From the NCBI GenBank assembly GCA_965263165.1, contig OZ253584.1, positions 1-64,000 of the forward strand: a DNA stretch of 64,000 nt. The letters run 5' to 3'. Position numbers and translations under genes: made by a program. The notes beneath the pieces are model-generated. The model saw nothing but the letters and a program-made list of their open reading frames with translations, searched no databases and was not told the origin of the DNA. How positions within the stretch are numbered: the stretch's first letter is position 1; the number at the start of each line of letters is the position of its first letter. Of the stretch, positions 1 to 9,211 are shown piece after piece. The DNA comes from SAR202-VII-2 sp965263165 (lineage in GTDB: Bacteria; Chloroflexota; Dehalococcoidia; Lucifugimonadales; SAR202-VII-2).

Positions 1-50
1 GGGCAGCGTACAAAGTCCCGCAGCTGTCGATGCCAGCTAGGGGAGGTCAG

Positions 51-1622
51 ATGGTTGCTCCTGAGAGTCAGTTGACAATAGACATTCGACCAGCTGTCAG
101 CGTCTATGCGACCTACAGGCGACTGAGCTATCAGCCGTGGTACGCCATCGCTGAGTTCGTAGACAACTCTACTCAGAGCTACTACGACCATCGAGCGGAG
201 CTCATTGGGGCATACAAGCTCGACGGAGGCCCCGGCAACTTGCGAGTCGAGGTGGCTTACGACAGCGAGAGGAACGCGCTTACTATCGTGGACAACGCGC
301 ACGGGATGGAGTTGGAGGAGCTCACTAGAGCCGTTGTGCTTGACAGGCCGCCGCCAGATCCCACAGGGCGCTGTGAGTATGGCATGGGGCTCAAGACGGC
401 TGCCTGCTGGTTCGGTACGACTTGGACGATTTGCACCAGCAAGCTTGGCTCCAACAGGGAGTACACGGCTCGTGTGCATGTGCCGGAGCTTGTGGCCAGT
501 CACCTAGAGAGCATTGCCGTCGAGGTGGGTACTGCCGAGCCGGAGACTCACTACACATCAATCACAATCGAGGGACTCTACAAGCCAATTCGGGGAAGAA
601 CGCAAGGCCGGGTGAAGGACCAGCTCGGCAGTATGTACCGAGAGGACCTCCGCTCAGGAGAGATCGAAATCCTGTGGAATGTCGAGCCAATCTCATTCGA
701 GGAGCCCAGCTTTCTCGAAGAGGAGTTGAACAACGGCGTCAATAATGTGTGGAGGAAGGACTTCACCATCGATGTCCCATGGGAGTCTGAAAGAACGACA
801 CTTCTTGCCACGGGGTGGGTTGGAGTGAGAACCCCTGGAAGCCAGAAGGATGCAGGATTCGCCTTGCTGCGGCGCGGACGGGTCATCGTCGGGGGGCCAG
901 GAGAAGGCTACAAGCCGGCCGAGATATTCGGCCAAGGCAATACCTTTCGCTCACAGCGTCTCGTTGGTGAGATCAAGATGGATGCGTGGCCGGTCACGCA
1001 AGCGAAGGACGCCTTCGACTGGTCAGGAGGGTTAGAGGATGACTTCATCGAGCAGCTAAAGCGGGTATGCCAAGACTACATGGAGAAGGCCGAGGGCTAC
1101 CGCGAGCGTGGCAAGCCCATCACACAGCCGGTCATGGAGGTGGTATCGGAGCCCCTAAGAAAGGTCTTCTCTGACCAAAGGTTCGGAAATGCAGTGCACG
1201 AAGAGATCAAGTTGCCTGATCCTCCAAAGACCGAGGAGGCGGAGAGGGCCGACACTGAGTTGATACGAGCGGCTAGCAATGGTCCAGTCTCGTATCAACT
1301 TGAGGTCGGTGCAGAGGTCTGGCTCTTCAGGCTCCACTGGCAAGACCAACTCAGTGACGCCCATTGGATGCAGCTAAGTGCCCCGCGTGAGAATGAGATA
1401 GACGTCTTCCTAAATACTGCCCATCCCTTCCTGGCACCCTACCTAGACAACAGGGACTCACTTGCCTTACTTCAGAAGTTTGTCCTGTCTCTAGCCTTGG
1501 CCGAGCGCATGGCTCTTCAAATCTCTTCAAGTGGACTCGTAAGCCCTAGTGACTTTCGCATGTATATGAACAAGGTACTCAGGAGGGCGGGCGAGATTGA
1601 GGTCGAGTATGGTCGAACCTAG
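51..1622 (+). CDS. MORC-like GHKL ATPase of a Z1-type restriction system
   Basis: Predicted ATPase of the Hsp90/MutL/MORC (GHKL) superfamily. The N-terminal fold shows the expected motifs in order: the Mg/ATP helix AIAEFVDNSTQSY (about residues 35-47), VDNAHGM (about 85-91) and the glycine loop EYGMGLKTAACWFG (about 110-123). The C-terminal half is unrecognised. I chose ATG 51 over ATG 30 because a GGGGAGG Shine-Dalgarno sits just before it. The gene overlaps the Z1 gene by 14 bp. MORC-like ATPases next to Z1, PD-(D/E)XK and cytosine methylase genes are a known restriction-associated neighbourhood (Iyer and Aravind's MORC/MutL analysis). A TAG at 38-40 closes a frame open from the left edge and may be the end of the preceding gene. 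Confidence 0.85.
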   Translation: MVAPESQLTIDIRPAVSVYATYRRLSYQPWYAIAEFVDNSTQSYYDHRAELIGAYKLDGGPGNLRVEVAYDSERNALTIVDNAHGMELEELTRAVVLDRPPPDPTGRCEYGMGLKTAACWFGTTWTICTSKLGSNREYTARVHVPELVASHLESIAVEVGTAEPETHYTSITIEGLYKPIRGRTQGRVKDQLGSMYREDLRSGEIEILWNVEPISFEEPSFLEEELNNGVNNVWRKDFTIDVPWESERTTLLATGWVGVRTPGSQKDAGFALLRRGRVIVGGPGEGYKPAEIFGQGNTFRSQRLVGEIKMDAWPVTQAKDAFDWSGGLEDDFIEQLKRVCQDYMEKAEGYRERGKPITQPVMEVVSEPLRKVFSDQRFGNAVHEEIKLPDPPKTEEAERADTELIRAASNGPVSYQLEVGAEVWLFRLHWQDQLSDAHWMQLSAPRENEIDVFLNTAHPFLAPYLDNRDSLALLQKFVLSLALAERMALQISSSGLVSPSDFRMYMNKVLRRAGEIEVEYGRT

Positions 1623-3759
1623 CCAGGCTATCGGTATCGATCCCTTGTCGACGGAGACGGAGTTGTGGGGACCGTCCATTGATGGCGAGGAGATACAACG
1701 CCTCAGGACCCGATACCGAGAGCGTGTGAGTGACGACGAGTGGGATGACGTTGTGCAGACTGCCGCGTCGATTCTGGGGCGGTGTCCGATTCCAACCGAC
1801 AACGACCGAAGGGTCACTGGACTTGCCCTTGGCAAGGTCCAGAGTGGCAAGACCCTCTCCTACACCTCCCTTATCGCCTTGGCTATAGACAACGGCTACC
1901 GAGTGACGGTGGTGCTGGCAGGCACGAAGAACCCGCTCTTGGAGCAGAATTTCACCCGTCTGTACAATGACCTGGAAGCCGGGCGCCCGAACCTTACACC
2001 CTTCAGAAACCCGATTCCGCAAGATGCCGACGTCATCAGAAGTGTGCTTCACGGTGGTGGGCATGCTCTGATTGTTGTATTGAAGCACGGTAGGCGGCTT
2101 GAAGACGCCCGGCGTGTGCTGGCAACCCCCGAGCTCAGAGGCTTTCCGGCGCTCGTGATTGATGATGAGGGAGACGAAGCATCCCTCAACACCCAGTTCC
2201 GCCGCGCAAGGCGCTCTCCTATCTACAGGAGCATCCTTGCGCTAAGGGACGCGCTCCAGGTGCACGCCTATGTGGCCTACACCGCAACACCTCAGGCAAA
2301 TCTACTGATTTCTGGCATCGATGGTCTCTCACCTGACTTTGGCATTCTAGTTGAGCCGGGACAGGGATACTGTGGTGGAGCGACCTTCTTTGGCTCAGAT
2401 CGCGATCGATACGTGAGACCAGTGCCCCTGGCAGAAGGCGAGGACGAGCAGACTTGGGGAATACCAAGCGGTCTTAGGCAGGCTATCGCAACCTTTCTTG
2501 TCGGCGGCGCCATCCGACACCTGCGCGAGTCCAATGCATGGCACTCAATGCTAATTCACAACAGCAACTTACGTGTCGACCACGAGAAACTTCAGAGTGC
2601 GATCCGAAATCTCATTGAGCTTTGGCGTGAGAGGCTCGGCCTGCCGGATGATGATCCCGCCACGCATGAACTGATGGAACTGATGCGAGCGGCTTACGAC
2701 GACTTGTGCTCTACGGTACACGATCCGCCGGCCTGGGAAGAGGTTCGTCAGCAACTGCGTGATGAGACCTGGCTTGTCGAAGTGTGGATGGTCAACAGCT
2801 TGCCATTAGGCCGTGACCCCATCGGGACACCATTCAGGCTAAAGAACAACATCCTCGTGGGTGGCAACATGCTTGGCCGAGGAGTAACCATTGAGGGTCT
2901 GGCGGTGACGTACATCACTCGCCGAGCTAAGAACGAGACGAACGCCGACACAATGGAGCAACGAGCACGATGGTTCGGATATAAAAGGGACTACCTCGAT
3001 GTCTGCCGCATATTCGTAACGGCTCAGCTTCGAGACGACTACACCGAACTCTTGAGACATGAGGACGACTTTTGGGAAGCACTCCGCCGCAACCAGCGGC
3101 AACGCCTGTCCATCCGGGAGTGGCCTCGCATGCTCTCGCTGGATACGAACATGGGCCTTAAGCCGACGAGGTCGAATGTAGCGAGCTATCGGCGGTTCAG
3201 AGGAGGAGGCTGGGACATACAACAGCGGCTCATAGAAGATGAGACCACGGCTGCTCGCAACCTTGAGAGGGTGAGGACCTTCTTTGCTCAGCGCGAGGAG
3301 GCGTCCGTCAAGCGGTTTGGAAACGTTGAGCACCTTGTTGCCGAGGGCTGTCCGACTGAAGAGGTCATATCGGAGTTGCTAGCCAATATCGAAGCAGATG
3401 GGACCGACTGGGACTCATCCTATACAAGCGAATACTTAGCACGATTGCTGCTCGCAGGGGTGCTCCCATCTCTTGACACCGTATTCATGGCGAATGGTCA
3501 GACACGAGAGCGAACTAAGCGGCAAGGTCGAGTGAACCCCATGCAGGGACGCTCGCCGGGTAGAGACTCTTCTGACCCGGATTACTATCCAGGGGATGAG
3601 AATATCCACGAGGGTCGGGTACAACTTCAGGTACACGTGATTCGAGTTCGCGGGGATGGACTAGGTCACCCCGTCGAGACCACAGCACTTGGCCTCTTTG
3701 TGCCGAGCGACGATCCGCGCTTTGACCTCCGATATGTTGTCCGGGATGACTATCCATGA
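1609..3759 (+). CDS. Z1 domain protein (helicase-like ATPase)
   Basis: A 716-residue Z1-family protein, a helicase-like P-loop ATPase thought to act with the GHKL ATPase and the nuclease on DNA. Visible motifs are Walker A GKVQSGKT (about residue 75), Walker B IDDEGDEAS (about 185), motif III YTATPQAN (about 225), and the late helicase motifs GGNMLGRGVTIEG (about 423) and MEQRARWFGYK (about 453), whose arginines would be fingers. ATG 1609 is chosen over TTG 1597. The start overlaps the GHKL gene and the stop overlaps the next start as ATGA, so the three genes are probably translated from one message. Function of the family in restriction is inferred from gene neighbourhoods. Confidence 0.88.
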   Translation: MVEPSQAIGIDPLSTETELWGPSIDGEEIQRLRTRYRERVSDDEWDDVVQTAASILGRCPIPTDNDRRVTGLALGKVQSGKTLSYTSLIALAIDNGYRVTVVLAGTKNPLLEQNFTRLYNDLEAGRPNLTPFRNPIPQDADVIRSVLHGGGHALIVVLKHGRRLEDARRVLATPELRGFPALVIDDEGDEASLNTQFRRARRSPIYRSILALRDALQVHAYVAYTATPQANLLISGIDGLSPDFGILVEPGQGYCGGATFFGSDRDRYVRPVPLAEGEDEQTWGIPSGLRQAIATFLVGGAIRHLRESNAWHSMLIHNSNLRVDHEKLQSAIRNLIELWRERLGLPDDDPATHELMELMRAAYDDLCSTVHDPPAWEEVRQQLRDETWLVEVWMVNSLPLGRDPIGTPFRLKNNILVGGNMLGRGVTIEGLAVTYITRRAKNETNADTMEQRARWFGYKRDYLDVCRIFVTAQLRDDYTELLRHEDDFWEALRRNQRQRLSIREWPRMLSLDTNMGLKPTRSNVASYRRFRGGGWDIQQRLIEDETTAARNLERVRTFFAQREEASVKRFGNVEHLVAEGCPTEEVISELLANIEADGTDWDSSYTSEYLARLLLAGVLPSLDTVFMANGQTRERTKRQGRVNPMQGRSPGRDSSDPDYYPGDENIHEGRVQLQVHVIRVRGDGLGHPVETTALGLFVPSDDPRFDLRYVVRDDYP

Positions 3760-4748
3760 GCCTCGCTGCACTTCTCTCAGAGTTGAAGGACAGGCCATCT
3801 GGCCATGCCTTTACTGTAGCTCCAGTACCAGGAAATCAGGATGTTCTCCTTGGTGTCGATACGACGGGTCACCCCGTTCTCTTTGTGCTGGCTGAAGCAG
3901 GGGTTGTTGAGCCTCCGCTGCGTACAGACAAGGTTTCTCTTCACATTGGCCAAAGCTACAGCTTGGCGAGTATCAATGACTCCCCAAGGATTGAACTACT
4001 GCACGCTCTGCGCTGCGAGACCACCGACCTGCCAGATGTGGAGACCTTTCTCCTGCTTGCAGAGGCATTCTTGGTGCGCCAGGAGGCTGGTGGAGCAGAC
4101 CGGCACACCCTAACGTCGTTCTTTCGCTCTATGGTCAGGCTATTCGCAGTTACGCCGGCCAAAGACCTCCAAGCAGAGCGACGTGGCCTGTGGGGTGAGT
4201 TGTTTATGATGAGCCGCGTCCGGGGCTTTCGATTCTGGGCCCCCTTCTGGCATAGCGAAGTTACCCGACGCTTCGACTTCTCTTGCGGACGCAATAGAGT
4301 CGAAGTGAAAATCACGACACGACCAGAGCGCACGCATCACTTCTCCCATAGGCAGATATATGCTATCGAAGGCGATGATATCGTTGTCGCATCCATTCTA
4401 GCGGCAGAGGATGACTCTGGCCTCAGCCTACGGCAACTCATCGAAGACTGTAGGGGTGCTCTTCTCGGAACGCCCGATTACCTGAAGCTTGAGAAAGCAG
4501 TACGTCGGGCCGGTATGGAGTCCTCAACAGAGCCTGGTCCCGTAATCGGCGCTGCTGAAGCCGAGGAGAGCCTCGCCTGGTTCCGTTCTAGGGATGTGCC
4601 CCACTTTCGGGTGCCGGAGCCGCCAGGCGTCACGGAGACCCGCTACAGAGTGGACCTGTCTACAGCACCACGGCTTACGACGGTGGAGCTTGACGAGTGG
4701 CTGCGTCTATGGTCCCTAGAGCTTTTGCCCATAGTAGTGAGCAGGTGA
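3756..4748 (+). CDS. DUF4420 PD-(D/E)XK nuclease
   Basis: A 330-residue protein of the DUF4420 family, the presumed DNA-cutting subunit of the Z1/MORC system. A restriction-endonuclease core is visible around residues 145-190: the helix glutamate in GLWGELFMM, then RRFDFSCGRNRVEVKIT, which supplies the D and the E-x-K pair. The start overlaps the Z1 stop by 4 bp (ATGA), and the stop overlaps the GTG start proposed for the glycosylase. Neighbour order (GHKL, Z1, DUF4420) matches known systems. The AIPR protein often found with them is absent from this window. Confidence 0.8.
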   Translation: MSLAALLSELKDRPSGHAFTVAPVPGNQDVLLGVDTTGHPVLFVLAEAGVVEPPLRTDKVSLHIGQSYSLASINDSPRIELLHALRCETTDLPDVETFLLLAEAFLVRQEAGGADRHTLTSFFRSMVRLFAVTPAKDLQAERRGLWGELFMMSRVRGFRFWAPFWHSEVTRRFDFSCGRNRVEVKITTRPERTHHFSHRQIYAIEGDDIVVASILAAEDDSGLSLRQLIEDCRGALLGTPDYLKLEKAVRRAGMESSTEPGPVIGAAEAEESLAWFRSRDVPHFRVPEPPGVTETRYRVDLSTAPRLTTVELDEWLRLWSLELLPIVVSR

Positions 4749-5464
4749 GCGCGGTGCTTCAGCTGGACCGACAGCCGAAGAGCGGCCGTAAGCGGAGGGT
4801 TAGCCAAGAACTCGCAACCTCTGTTGTGAGTTGGTTTCGCTGTAATGGGCGGGACTTCCCTTGGCGCGACACCAGGAACCCGTTCCACATTCTCATAGCT
4901 GAGGTCTTGCTACGCCAGACCCAGGCGAACAGGGTGGTCGGTCCATACGTCCACCTCGTTACTACCTACCCCGATCCTGCTTCTCTAGCTAAGGCCAATG
5001 TCGATGGCCTTCGTCAGTGGTTTAGGCCTCTCGGTCTAGTTCGACGTGCGGATAGGCTCGTCGAGTGTGCACGCCGCCTAGTCCGAGACTACGGGGGGCA
5101 GGTGCCGCGAGACCTCCAAGACCTGCAATCGCTCCCGGGCATCGGACGATACAGCGCCCGAGCAATCCTGTGCATGGCCTTCAATGATCCTCTGCCGATG
5201 ATCGACGAGGGTTCCGGACGGGTTCTCCGGCGTGTTTTGGGGTGCGAGAATACAGCCCCAGCCTATTCGGACGCTGTGCTCCTACACGCAGCGCAGACGC
5301 TTCTGCCTAAAGCCAAGGTACGTGAGTTCAACTTAGGTGTAATCGATATTGGGGCGGCCCACTGCCACACTCGTACCCCCGACTGCGGAGGTTGCCCACT
5401 CCTAAAGTATTGTGTGTTTGGTTCCGCACAGACAACGATTAGGCAACGGGCCAACGAGCAATAG
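4745..5464 (+). CDS. MIG-like T/G mismatch DNA glycosylase (HhH-GPD, 4Fe-4S)
   Basis: Helix-hairpin-helix base-excision glycosylase. The hairpin LPGIGRYSARAILCMAF carries Tyr where endonuclease III has its catalytic Lys, followed by the general acid/base Asp in PMIDEGSGRV. Tyr plus Asp, with the later string REFNLGVIDIGA, is the arrangement of the archaeal thymine glycosylase MIG, which repairs T/G mismatches made by deaminated 5-methylcytosine. A C-x6-C-x2-C-x5-C iron-sulfur cluster closes the protein (about residues 210-226). Start taken as GTG 4745, overlapping the nuclease stop as GTGA; upstream ATGs at 4697 or 4709 are possible. Its position last in a restriction operon fits repair of methylase-induced mutations. 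MutY-type A/G activity is the alternative. Confidence 0.85.
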   Translation: MSAVLQLDRQPKSGRKRRVSQELATSVVSWFRCNGRDFPWRDTRNPFHILIAEVLLRQTQANRVVGPYVHLVTTYPDPASLAKANVDGLRQWFRPLGLVRRADRLVECARRLVRDYGGQVPRDLQDLQSLPGIGRYSARAILCMAFNDPLPMIDEGSGRVLRRVLGCENTAPAYSDAVLLHAAQTLLPKAKVREFNLGVIDIGAAHCHTRTPDCGGCPLLKYCVFGSAQTTIRQRANEQ

Positions 5465-5525
5465 GGGCCAGAACACAGGGATACGCCCCCTAAGTGGGAA
5501 GAGATGTCGAAGCCAGAGCGAGCGG

Positions 5526-6317
5526 TCAAGACAACGCAACCCCGGCGGACACCCCAACCAATATCAACAGGGGGATATAGTACAAGGAGAGACTCAAACT
5601 GACCGCCACGCTCAAGAAGCTGTCCGACCGCCCTGCTGAGGTAGACACATCCATTGTGAAATAGTTGTCGGCGCCGGGCTCCTTGGGCGGTCCCGTCCTG
5701 ATTGAGTTGAACAATCGCCGAAAGGCACGTTCCTGCTGGAGGAAGCGGGCGTCTAGGAGCCACAGCGACAAGACAGCGAATCCCCCAAGTGCGGCGAACG
5801 GGGAACCGACGCTTGCGGTGAAAGCGACCAGTGCTGCGGAAACCGCCGCAGCCGTAGACTTGATGGCGAAGGAGTTTCTGCCCAGCCTAGCCACGACTGC
5901 TTGAATGAGCTTCAGATGTTCTATCCGTGCTGCTTCAGAGTTCATAGTTCGTCCAGTTTTTTTGTTGATGGCCTTCCACTTCCCTGGAATTGGTTTCTCA
6001 AGGTCTAGCAGGCCACCATAAGGACGCTTCTGCGGTCTAACCTGAAAGACCGGCTTTTGCAACTCACGGGCAATATCTACTTCTGTCCTAACGCCGGAAG
6101 CGTTGTGAGTGTCCTCGCCTATCAGGACAATCACAACATCGCATTCGCGAATTGCAGCCCTTGCCTTCCTTCTCCATTTTTCAGTCGGGTAGGCTTCCCT
6201 GAGAGAACAGTTCTTGATCCGGTGCTGCGTATTGTTCTTTGCCTGCTCGTAGAATTGGTTCTGAAGGTCTTTGTCCTTGTCGAACTCGAAACTAACAAAG
6301 ATGTTGATTGTGGACAT
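5526..6317 (-). CDS. Thoeris-type TIR (DUF1863) protein fused to a transmembrane module
   Basis: Two-part protein of 263 residues. Residues 1 to about 110 are a ThsB-type TIR domain: NIFVSFEFDKDKDLQN, then the strand DVVIVLIGEDTH and the candidate catalytic glutamate in TEVDIARE. TIR domains of this family cleave NAD+ to make a signal molecule. From about residue 130 comes a module with IEHLKLIQAVVARL, two hydrophobic segments (about 150-170 and 172-190), the motif LLDARFLQQERAF, and a third hydrophobic segment at the C-terminus. That module is homologous to the free-standing membrane protein at 25005-25472. It is convergent with the glycosylase gene. SD AAAGGGAGAACC precedes the ATG. Membrane pore or damage on TIR activation is inferred. 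Confidence 0.8.
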   Translation of the reverse strand: MSTINIFVSFEFDKDKDLQNQFYEQAKNNTQHRIKNCSLREAYPTEKWRRKARAAIRECDVVIVLIGEDTHNASGVRTEVDIARELQKPVFQVRPQKRPYGGLLDLEKPIPGKWKAINKKTGRTMNSEAARIEHLKLIQAVVARLGRNSFAIKSTAAAVSAALVAFTASVGSPFAALGGFAVLSLWLLDARFLQQERAFRRLFNSIRTGPPKEPGADNYFTMDVSTSAGRSDSFLSVAVSLSLSLYYIPLLILVGVSAGVALS

Positions 6318-6465
6318 GGTTCTCCCTTTGGCTGACTTGACAAGCCGATTGCGGAGATGCCCCCGCAGTGTCGGGCCACCTTCTTAGATTCGCAGATCAT
6401 GCAAGAGACGGCAACTCGTACCGACGAGAGTCGCTACGCGGTCCTAGTCGCGCCAAAGTCCGAGC

Positions 6466-8667
6466 ATGAAGACCTGCCGCAGCCGGAGCTTCAGCGACGC
6501 CCGGTTCTGCTCCACCCTCGCCCCTACCACAAAACCGCCTCCTACACAATGGCTTGCAAGACATTACATAAGCCGAATTTGCCCGCCACAATGGAATGTT
6601 GGGATATTGGCAAACCGGAGCATTCGATTGGCAGCCACGAATCATAGAACGCCAAGACTGAACGGCACGACACAGGCTGGGCCGGACCTTGAGAGGGCGG
6701 TCCGTGCCTACGTGCGCACCTACGTCGTGCTGCATGGGAGGCCCAAGGCGGCCGAGGCCTTCGGCGTGTCCCGCCACACTCTGTGGCGCTTCCTCAATCA
6801 AGGCCACAAGGGGCGCGCCATACCCCGTGCGGTGTTGGAGCGCGTGGGCGGCAGCGCACGAGCGCTGGACGACGCCCAGGAGAGATTGATACTCGAAGCG
6901 CGAGCCAGGCGGCGGCTGAAGGGTGGCGGCTCGGTGTCCGAGCCAGCCGCCCTGAGCCAGGGCCTTGAGTACGCCCTCCTGCTGGCGTGCGCCGCGCCCC
7001 TGTCCGCCGTGGACGAGCTGTCCCGCTTCGGCCGCGTTCCGGCCTCCACGCTCCGAGACCGGTTGAAGAAGCTGACCGAGCGGGGCCTCGTGGACTCCGT
7101 GCCCCACCACCTGGGCAGCCTGGGGCCTCACCCCAAGCGCCGCTACTTCCCCACGGGGCAGGGCATCGTCGCCGGAGGGAGAATCAAGCACGGCACGGAG
7201 CGCTTCCTCGGCGAGTATCCGGTGTCGAAGCAGTGGTTTCGGCTGCTGGCCGAGCGGCTAGACGCCGTTGCCGTGCTGTACTGCGTCGCCGCCATGGTCG
7301 CCGACGCAGACCCGCACCGGAAGCCCGTGCGCGTGGACCACTACCGCAACGGCCCCTACGACATGCTGCTCACCCTGTCCGGGGGCCGCTCCATCGGCAT
7401 CATCCGCCAAGGACCGACGCTGCCCACGTCCAACCTGCGCTACCGCCTCAGGAGCATGGAGCGGATGCACAGCGGCGACAGGCCCTTCGTCACCCTGGCG
7501 CTGACCCACGCAGACCAGGCCACCCGCAGGGCCATTCGCTCGTTGGGCGACCCGTCGGAGCACCGCAGGACCTTCGTTGCGACGGAGGGGGAGCTTCTGG
7601 CCGGAGACCACACGGGCGCCGTCTGGCAGCAGTGCGGGAGCGGCCTGGACCACGACCCGCCTGTGCGCATCGACGCCGACACGTCCCTGTCGGGCATCCT
7701 GGCCTGGATGGATCGCCTGCTGGACTCATCCTACCCCTTCCTCCGGGACAACCCGGAGCCGAAGCCCGGCACCCTCTATCCCTCCGGCGTGCAGACCTCC
7801 ATGCCGGAACCCACTGAGCAACTCACACCGGCTCTCTCGGTGCAGCTGCCCCGGGCTGAGAAGGACGCCCTGGACCTGCTGGCCGCCTGGCCCCTGTCCA
7901 CCCGTGAGCAGCTCGCTGGGCTGATGGGCGGCGTCACCCTGCGCCGGGTCAGCCAGGTGATTCGTTCCCTCCGTGAACACGGCCTGGTGCGGGAAGATGC
8001 ATCCCTGTTCATGCTCACCGACGACGGGCTGACGCACCTGGCCCGCCAGGACCGGGCCGCCGTCGGGCTGACCCTCGACCGCTGGAGCCCTGAACCTGCC
8101 TACTCGAACCCCTCGGCCTACGCAGGGACGGCCCTGCGCGCCCTGGCCTCGCAGCTTCGGCACCACGCCGGCGTCACCGACTTCGCCGCCGCCCTGTCCG
8201 CCGAGGTCGCCCGCTCCCAGGACTATGACCTGTTCGATCTGCTGCCCACGTCTCGATCCAGCATCGGCTACCGCTACGACTGGACCACCTACGTCATCCA
8301 CCCCGACGCCTCCTTCACCCTGGAATACGAAGGCCGGTGGCGTCCCCTCCTGCTGGAGTTCGAGCGAAGGGCCACGACGCCGAAGCGCATCCCCAAACGC
8401 CTGAAGTCCTACCAGAGGTACTTTCGCAGCGGATGGGCGGAGCGAGACCACGAGGGGCGCCCGCCCCGGGTGCTGTTCGTCTTCGAGTCTTCCGCCAGCG
8501 AGACCGCCTTCCTGGACATCGCCGACCGGGTGGAGGGAGTCCCCATCATCACGTCCAACGCAAAGACCCTTGCGGAGCACGGAATCCTGGGTGACTCGTG
8601 GATTCTTCCGCCGCCGCACTCCCTGGACAGGAGGCCCCTGTCTGAGTTGTACCCAGTTGCAAAATGA
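6466..8667 (+). CDS. Replication-relaxation (Replic_Relax)-like winged-helix protein
   Basis: A large protein typical of plasmids and integrative elements. A first HTH (KAAEAFGVSRHTLWRFL) lies near residue 93, a winged helix near 165-210 (VPASTLRDRLKKLTERGLV), and a second one near 475-515 (VTLRRVSQVIRSLREHGLV). The C-terminal domain has FTLEYEGRWRPLLLEFERR followed by KRLKSYQRYF and PRVLFVFES, the nuclease-like core seen in Replic_Relax proteins. The first 70 residues look uncoding-like, so the true start is uncertain; TTG codons near 6610-6635 are candidates. A broken paralogue lies at 36903-38465. Role in replication or mobilisation of the element is inferred. Confidence 0.65.
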   Translation: MKTCRSRSFSDARFCSTLAPTTKPPPTQWLARHYISRICPPQWNVGILANRSIRLAATNHRTPRLNGTTQAGPDLERAVRAYVRTYVVLHGRPKAAEAFGVSRHTLWRFLNQGHKGRAIPRAVLERVGGSARALDDAQERLILEARARRRLKGGGSVSEPAALSQGLEYALLLACAAPLSAVDELSRFGRVPASTLRDRLKKLTERGLVDSVPHHLGSLGPHPKRRYFPTGQGIVAGGRIKHGTERFLGEYPVSKQWFRLLAERLDAVAVLYCVAAMVADADPHRKPVRVDHYRNGPYDMLLTLSGGRSIGIIRQGPTLPTSNLRYRLRSMERMHSGDRPFVTLALTHADQATRRAIRSLGDPSEHRRTFVATEGELLAGDHTGAVWQQCGSGLDHDPPVRIDADTSLSGILAWMDRLLDSSYPFLRDNPEPKPGTLYPSGVQTSMPEPTEQLTPALSVQLPRAEKDALDLLAAWPLSTREQLAGLMGGVTLRRVSQVIRSLREHGLVREDASLFMLTDDGLTHLARQDRAAVGLTLDRWSPEPAYSNPSAYAGTALRALASQLRHHAGVTDFAAALSAEVARSQDYDLFDLLPTSRSSIGYRYDWTTYVIHPDASFTLEYEGRWRPLLLEFERRATTPKRIPKRLKSYQRYFRSGWAERDHEGRPPRVLFVFESSASETAFLDIADRVEGVPIITSNAKTLAEHGILGDSWILPPPHSLDRRPLSELYPVAK

Positions 8668-9022
8668 CAACATGTCCACTTCCGCCGTTCCCGATACTTC
8701 CTGTAGGGGGTGTCCCAGCATGGCTGCTGGGACCATCTTGCAGCAACTTGCAGCCCTCATCATGCCTTACGCCCTCCCGAGTACAAATTGGTGCAGAGTT
8801 GATACGTCAGGCTTCATCGTTGACACGGAGCTCGTCGCCCATTCCTACGACCCGCCAGCTACGGTTTCCGGCTACAGCCGCCCACCACGGAGTCCGGCAA
8901 ACGGACACCGCAGCCCTCGCAACTTGTTGTCATCCTGTCACCGGAGCCGTCCCCAGGACTTCCTATAGGGGGACAAAAGGGCATTCCGCCACTCATCGTG
9001 TCAGCCCCCAACAGGCCCCAAA
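8668..9022. other. Intergenic region with one hairpin
   Basis: No convincing gene. A perfect 8-bp inverted repeat with a 4-base loop (TCCCAGCA at 8713-8720, TGCTGGGA at 8725-8732) lies 46 bp after the replication-relaxation stop and could be its terminator, but no T-run follows. Confidence 0.4.
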
Positions 9023-9172
9023 ATGCCAATTTGTTGCAGAACCGGCGGGATCGCGGAGCCGATCGAGGATCTCGCCGCCCACCCCCTTCTCGACACGTTC
9101 GACGCTCTCGACGGGTTGGCGCGGCACGGCCCTTGGTCAGTGGTTGAAGATCGGTTGTCCAGTGGCGTATAG
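9023..9172 (+). CDS. Possible small ORF before the recombinase operon
   Basis: A 49-codon frame ending at the TAG at 9170-9172. Its second half (EPIEDLAAHPLLDTFDALDG) has an acidic, protein-like composition and no shadow gene opposite. It may be a real microprotein or the C-terminus of a gene cut by an earlier insertion. No strong ribosome site is seen before ATG 9023, and I recognise no family. Confidence 0.25.
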   Translation: MPICCRTGGIAEPIEDLAAHPLLDTFDALDGLARHGPWSVVEDRLSSGV

Positions 9173-9182
9173 TAAGACTGAG

Positions 9183-9191
9183 TGCTATAAT
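9183..9191 (+). promoter_or_regulatory. Extended -10 promoter of the RHH-recombinase operon
   Basis: TGCTATAAT is a consensus extended -10 (TGn plus TATAAT, 9186-9191). No good -35 is visible. Transcription would start near 9198, which rules out ATG 9197 as a normal start and favours ATG 9212, which has GGAAAGAG upstream. Confidence 0.5.
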
Positions 9192-9211
9192 AGACGATGG
9201 AAAGAGTAGCC

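Noticed and set aside
2292..2534. Minus-strand frames within the Z1 gene
   Set aside because: Shadows of a gene with full motif series.
6397..7191. 264-codon minus-strand frame opposite the replication-relaxation gene
   Set aside because: A shadow of the plus-strand gene, which has HTH motifs and family features; high GC makes long antisense frames.
7726..8763. 345-codon minus-strand frame
   Set aside because: Antisense shadow, low-complexity Gly/Val composition, no domain.
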